A stretch of DNA of 64,000 nucleotides from Polytolypa hystricis UAMH7299 (Eukaryota; Ascomycota; Eurotiomycetes; Onygenales): positions 165,094 through 229,093 of the forward strand of contig PDNA01000024.1 in the NCBI GenBank assembly GCA_002573605.1, written 5' to 3'. How positions within the stretch are numbered: the first letter of the stretch is position 1; each line of letters starts with the position of its first letter. The notes beneath the pieces are model-generated. The model searched no databases. It saw nothing but the letters and a program-made list of their open reading frames with translations, and had not been told where the DNA came from. A program made the position numbers and the translations under genes. Below are positions 60,217 through 64,000 of the stretch, piece after piece.

Positions 60217-61580
60217 TCATGATTCCCAAGGCCCACTGACCCCACCCAACCCGCGACGAAGGTAAATCTCATCATCCATGCGCGCCTGGATCGCCATGTG
60301 CGCTTTCCGCGACTCGTGGCTTTGCCGTGTAGTGCCCTCGACAAGAGATTTCTTGCCTAGTTCTCGCAGGGCTTGGAGACTCTGGCCGAATTGGCTGAGT
60401 AAGGCTACGAGCGCTACGTCATTTGTCTGAGCGAGGGATTCAGCAGAGAAAGTCTCTGCATCTTGGGGACTGAGGAGGGAGAGATGGGAGATTAGGGAGT
60501 AGATGTTGCGGAGGAGGGTGTGGGATGGTTTGGTTGAGGAGCCATTGGTGTTGGCGGAGATGCTGAGGAGATAGGCTTTGATTAGGTCAAGACGCGATTC
60601 GAGGGTTTTGACTGCGTTGAGTCGGGTTTTTAGGTTTGCAATTACTGCAAGACACGTAGGTTAGTACGAATGTAATAATGGGATCACCACGAATCGAGTG
60701 CACATACAGTCTTCATCCTCTGGAGAAAGCGGCGAAGTCTCGTCAGCAGCGGATCCTTCTTCTTCCTTCTTTGCAGCTGAGTCTTTCGCCTTTGCCCTCC
60801 TTGTTCTAAGCTTCTGAGTCTCTTCGGTTTGCAGGGGAGGTGTTGGCGCTGGTGCAGCGGCTGAGATGGCAGTAGCATTTCCACCACCTCGTGCGACAAA
60901 GTCCACACTGATCATCTCCGCTTCTCCCGTCTCAACGGAGTAGGGGAGCTCTCGAAATCTGAGAGCCAGATTGGGTTGTTGACCATCTATTTGCATCGAC
61001 TTATCTCCATCGTCAGTAGTCTCTTCCTCATACGTCGACTCGTAAATGGTTATTGGGAGCTTTCCGGTGGCTGATGAAATGTTTTCGAGCTCAGACGCAT
61101 GGAATGCAAGCATAATGGCTGTTTCATTGTAATCTTGAAGGATCTGGCGGTGGATAGGGAGCTGCGCGCTAGTTGGCCCCGAAGGGGGTGTTACTGTGAA
61201 CCACCCTAACAGGTCCAATGCCGGAGCCTTGTGAACATCCTTGACTATATACACGGGATTGTCAGTCAGCTCGTTCTCAGAGCAGTCAGGAATACATAGA
61301 TGTCGCACTGACATTGCTTGACTCTCTCCTCAAACCAATCTTGATGTAAAATGGTTTCTCCGTCTCGGTGTATGACGTTGCACTCGAATACGTGTTCCAA
61401 ACTAATCGTCCGGCCTTTCTGTTGCCCAAGTAGAGCTCCGATAATTGGTGACGTTTGTTGCCGTACCGCGTGCCGCGTAATGTGATCTGAGATATTGAGG
61501 AGGACGAGAGGATGGAGGTGGACTTGGAGCCCGGAGTCTGACGATTTCGACGAAACGAGGATGTTCGGCGAGTCCGCCAT
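60217..61580 (-). CDS. csnF: COP9 signalosome subunit 6
   Basis: Non-catalytic MPN-domain subunit of the COP9 signalosome, which removes Nedd8 from cullins and in filamentous fungi affects development. Exons on the minus strand are 61313-61580, 60708-61244 and 60217-60644 (410 residues). The MPN domain starts at LQVHLHPLVLLNISDHITR and continues GALLGQQKGRTISLEHVFE and HKAPALDLLGWFTVTP. It lacks the JAMM zinc signature H-x-H-x10-D, as expected for subunit 6. A charged, low-complexity insert follows (about residues 200-265), then a helical C-terminal part (LKTRLNAVKTLESRLDLIKAYL). Its lysine-acidic linker is longer than in yeast-like species. eIF3f is the main alternative and fits less well. 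Confidence 0.87.
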
Positions 61581-62261
61581 CGTTAAGGGAACACGGATAC
61601 TTAGGAATAAATGGGTGGAAAGGTCGTAGGTGCGGTGGGTGTAGGTATATTGGATGATGAAGTTGAAGGTGTTGTAGCTGCAGCTGCTTGGAGATATGAG
61701 GTCAGTTGGTGGTGAACTTGCCCAGGCAGCTGGGTGTTTGCTTTGTTTGCACGTGGGGGCTGCCTCCGCTGCGGAGAGAACTTTGAACCCACGCAACCTA
61801 TTTTTGACGACGACATTCTAATTTACCCTCTGGTCACAACCATTGCGTTAACTAATGGCAAATGGCATCTCTGACATTTCTGCCTCTTCCGACACTGTTA
61901 ACAAAAACCGCCTTTGTTCTCCATGAACCCCGCTCATCATGACAATGATTACTGACTAGACCTAGGGACCCTCTGGGAAAAATGGTTACGAGCGTTGAGT
62001 GAAGTAATTTGGCATTCTCTTTATTGAAATCAATAGATCCGTATATACTTCTGCAAAGTACCGAAAAAATATCGCCATTGACTCGATTCAAGAAGCAAGT
62101 TTATGAGCTCAGCATTCGAACGCAACTGCCGAGGTTAAACCGGTCGAGTCATTCGTGGTTGGACTATGGTGCGCTTCATCAGAGTCACTTCCAGAGACCA
62201 GAGGATAGCTGTATATCTTACCTAAAATCCTGCCTTCTGTCTGACCAGCATCATGGATTTC
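61581..62261. other. Intergenic
   Basis: Upstream of the COP9 gene and downstream of the small cysteine-rich gene. No further gene recognised. Confidence 0.55.
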
Positions 62262-62492
62262 TCAGTGCTCTTCGCAGTGGAGTACGATTCCGTTCTCGCC
62301 GCAGTATCTGATGGGTTCGTGGACGTGGCAGTCGGCGGGCACCGTGGGGCAGCAGTATTCGCAGTTGGTCGCATCCACCACCGGGCATCCTGGGTCAATG
62401 CAATTCCTTTGGATGACATTGCTCTGGCCGGGCTTTGGGTGCGCCACAGCGGCGCCAAGGAGTGTAGCAAGCAGTGCTAAGGTGAACTTCAT
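62262..62492 (-). CDS. Small secreted cysteine-rich protein
   Basis: Intronless frame of 76 residues. A signal peptide is clear (MKFTLALLATLLGAAVA), with a probable cleavage before HPKPGQ. The mature part of about 58 residues has eight cysteines, spaced NC, GC, NC, YCC, DC, YC and HC, enough for four disulfides. It is acidic with several histidines. I recognise no family. Small secreted cysteine-rich proteins include effectors, antimicrobial peptides and surface proteins; none of these can be assigned here. Confidence 0.7.
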   Translation of the reverse strand: MKFTLALLATLLGAAVAHPKPGQSNVIQRNCIDPGCPVVDATNCEYCCPTVPADCHVHEPIRYCGENGIVLHCEEH

Positions 62493-63273
62493 AATGGCTA
62501 GCGATATGGGTAAGATGAAGCGAAGGCGTTGAAATGAAATATCTATTCCTGCGGGATGAAATGGCTATCTTCGAGAGCAAAGAACTGTTGTGCGATGTTG
62601 AGTCAATTTAGGTGTTTTTGAGTGGGCATCTAGGGGTCTTTTATACTCCTACTCTTCGTGCTATGCTGGTAGGATTTGTGGCATCTTGCTCCTCAGAAGG
62701 AGAGATGAAAATCTATCTCGCCAGTATAGATGATTTCTGTATCTCGGCCCAGGGAGTAACTTCTGAACCTTGGGGTATACGAGCTTGCCTGTGGTTGCGC
62801 TACCTAGGTATCTGCTGCCAAGATATCGCAAGTACCTTGATGGCCGGCGGAACATTTCGATCTCGCTTCAATCAGGGCCTCTTGCAGGGGGGTAAATAAC
62901 CCAACACTGAATTATCCACTCTCCCCAGGAAAGTATGAGGATGGGCATACTTCTTTTTGTCTACTACGGTACTCAAAATATGTATGAGCTCCAGAGTATC
63001 CCACGCTCTCAAGGGAAATATTGTAACATGAGCATACTTTTTGTCTACTACGGTACTCAAAATATGCATGAACTCCAAATTATCCCACGCTTCCTCTTCA
63101 GGTCGCCCACATATTACTCATATCAAGCAGTCAGGACTTGGGAGAATCGGATTATCCCTTATTGAAAAATTTCATGGATTTACCACCTGACCCTGTCGTC
63201 TTCTATAAAGAGCTGGCAGTTTGCTGCTCATAGGGTTTTTCGCTTCTCAAGGACCGACAACGGAACAGCAAGC
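62493..63273. other. Divergent intergenic region with a direct repeat
   Basis: Promoters of the two secreted-protein genes on either side. It contains an approximately 84-bp-spaced imperfect direct repeat at 62937-63095. No gene recognised. Confidence 0.55.
62937..63095. repeat. Imperfect tandem direct repeat, 84-bp spacing
   Basis: Two copies of a roughly 70-bp block sharing CTACTACGGTACTCAAAATA (62961-62980 and 63045-63064), followed by TG(T/C)ATGA(G/A)CTCCA and ATCCCACGC. They lie 84 bp apart and differ by a few substitutions and small indels. Confidence 0.85.
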
Positions 63274-64000
63274 ATGAAACTTGGTTACTGGGCTATTGTC
63301 GCAGCCCTTGGGCTTTGCGATCGTGCTAGGGAGGTATTTGCTCTACCACAAGCCGGAACTATCCCTCCTTCTCCAACTGGAGCTTCATGCACGTATGTCC
63401 ACAGTGTCCCTTGAAACCCTTCCTCATGACGGAAAATAACAGACTACAGATTTCATCAAGATCACTGGGATTGTACCTCCCAGTGCACGACCACTACATC
63501 GTATCTCGGCATTGCCACCTCGATCTCCGATTATGATTCTTTCATCAGCTCCATGAACGCCGTGTACAGTACCGGAGGCTCCTTCTCTGGATCAGAAGTA
63601 CCAGTATATACAAACGCCTTCACATTCCCTGGTCTGGGTCTCATCACGGCCTATGGTTATTACGACTCAGATGCTCTTACATCGGCCGGTTACAGCATTA
63701 TCTCCGGCGTGACAACTATTACTGCCCCATGCGAGGAAACGCCCACTTTGCCTCCTTCTCCCACAGGCTCGTTATGCAGTCCTCATGGTGATCATTGTAT
63801 GTGTTCCTTCATCCGACAAGAAGACATTGGACTTATCTATTTATAGGGCACTGTGAGCCAACTCCACCAATCACTTCCTCTCCTGGGGAGTGTGAGCCTC
63901 ATGGGGATCATTGGCATTGCCCTCCAGGTGTTCCCGAACCAACCTCACCTCCCAATGAACCTCCTACAGAAAGTGAGAGCTCCTCTGTAGGCGAGTGCGA
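63274..64000 (+). CDS. Secreted protein with C-x-x-H-x-D-H-W-x-C repeats (3' end missing)
   Basis: 5' part of a gene that runs off the window. Exons 63274-63392, 63450-63796 and 63847 onward join in frame. The signal peptide starts MKLGYWAIVAALGLCDRARE. The protein repeats PPSPTG followed by C-x-x-H-x-D-H-W-x-C: copy 1 CTFHQDHWDC (split by the first intron after Cys-Thr), copy 2 CSPHGDHWHC (split by the second intron after Asp-His), copy 3 CEPHGDHWHC. Another cysteine (VGEC) begins a possible fourth copy at the window end. Between copies 1 and 2 lies a domain of about 100 residues (SYLGIATSISDYDSF to GYSIISGVTTITAPC). The Cys/His/Asp spacing suggests metal binding or disulfide-linked knots. 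No named family recognised. Confidence 0.7.

Overview
The window is nuclear DNA of a filamentous ascomycete, most likely a eurotiomycete (Onygenales or Eurotiales). The evidence is short phase-consistent introns (about 50-250 nt, GTAAGT/GTATGT donors, CAG/TAG acceptors), monocistronic genes on both strands, T/C-rich flanks, and protein families such as INO80, fungal ALAS with heme regulatory motifs, the Cpa1 arginine attenuator peptide and NIS1-like secreted proteins. I cannot name the species from sequence alone. Splice sites were chosen by hand from reading frame, consensus and family conservation.

Layout. 0.8-3.0 kb: sucrose/alpha-glucoside transporter (+). 3.7-6.4 kb: NHX-type Na+/H+ exchanger (+). 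7.6-8.9 kb: zinc alcohol dehydrogenase (-). 8.9-15.2 kb: gene-poor stretch with a frameshifted SRPK-like kinase pseudogene (12.75-14.1 kb, -) and two decayed coding fragments. 15.2-16.8 kb: secreted protein built from an internal duplication (+). 17.86-17.97 kb: a small MITE-like hairpin. 19.0-24.2 kb: INO80 ATPase (+). 26.0-28.1 kb: 5-aminolevulinate synthase (+). 29.0-30.6 kb: RNA polymerase I subunit A49 (-). 32.0-32.1 kb: 25-residue ribosomal protein eL41 (-), with a 7-nt last coding exon. 33.1-33.6 kb: NIS1-like secreted protein (+). 35.35-36.8 kb: mitochondrial arginine-specific carbamoyl-phosphate synthase small chain (-), preceded by an arginine attenuator peptide uORF split over three exons. 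37.1-40.8 kb: no protein gene, but a candidate spliced noncoding transcript. 40.8-42.8 kb: secreted serine carboxypeptidase (-). 44.4-46.95 kb: PARP (-). 48.25-50.15 kb: SYLF/Ysc84-domain protein (-). 52.6-54.2 kb: homoserine O-acetyltransferase (-). 56.0-56.6 kb: unknown disordered protein (+). 57.2-59.2 kb: Acinus-like SAP/RSB protein (+). 60.2-61.6 kb: COP9 signalosome subunit 6 (-). 62.3-64.0 kb: a small eight-cysteine secreted protein (-), an 84-bp-spaced direct repeat, and the 5' part of a secreted protein with repeated C-x-x-H-x-D-H-W-x-C motifs (+), cut by the window end.

Most of the window is core housekeeping: chromatin (INO80, PARP, Acinus), rRNA and ribosome production (A49, eL41), protein turnover (CSN6), and arginine, methionine and heme synthesis. 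The accessory part is the decayed 9-15 kb stretch and the secreted-protein genes at 15-17, 33 and 62-64 kb. The strongest items for a second look are the intron-split attenuator uORF, the eL41 gene with its micro-exon, the HGDHW-repeat protein at the right edge, the duplicated secreted protein, and the spliced unit near 39.6 kb.
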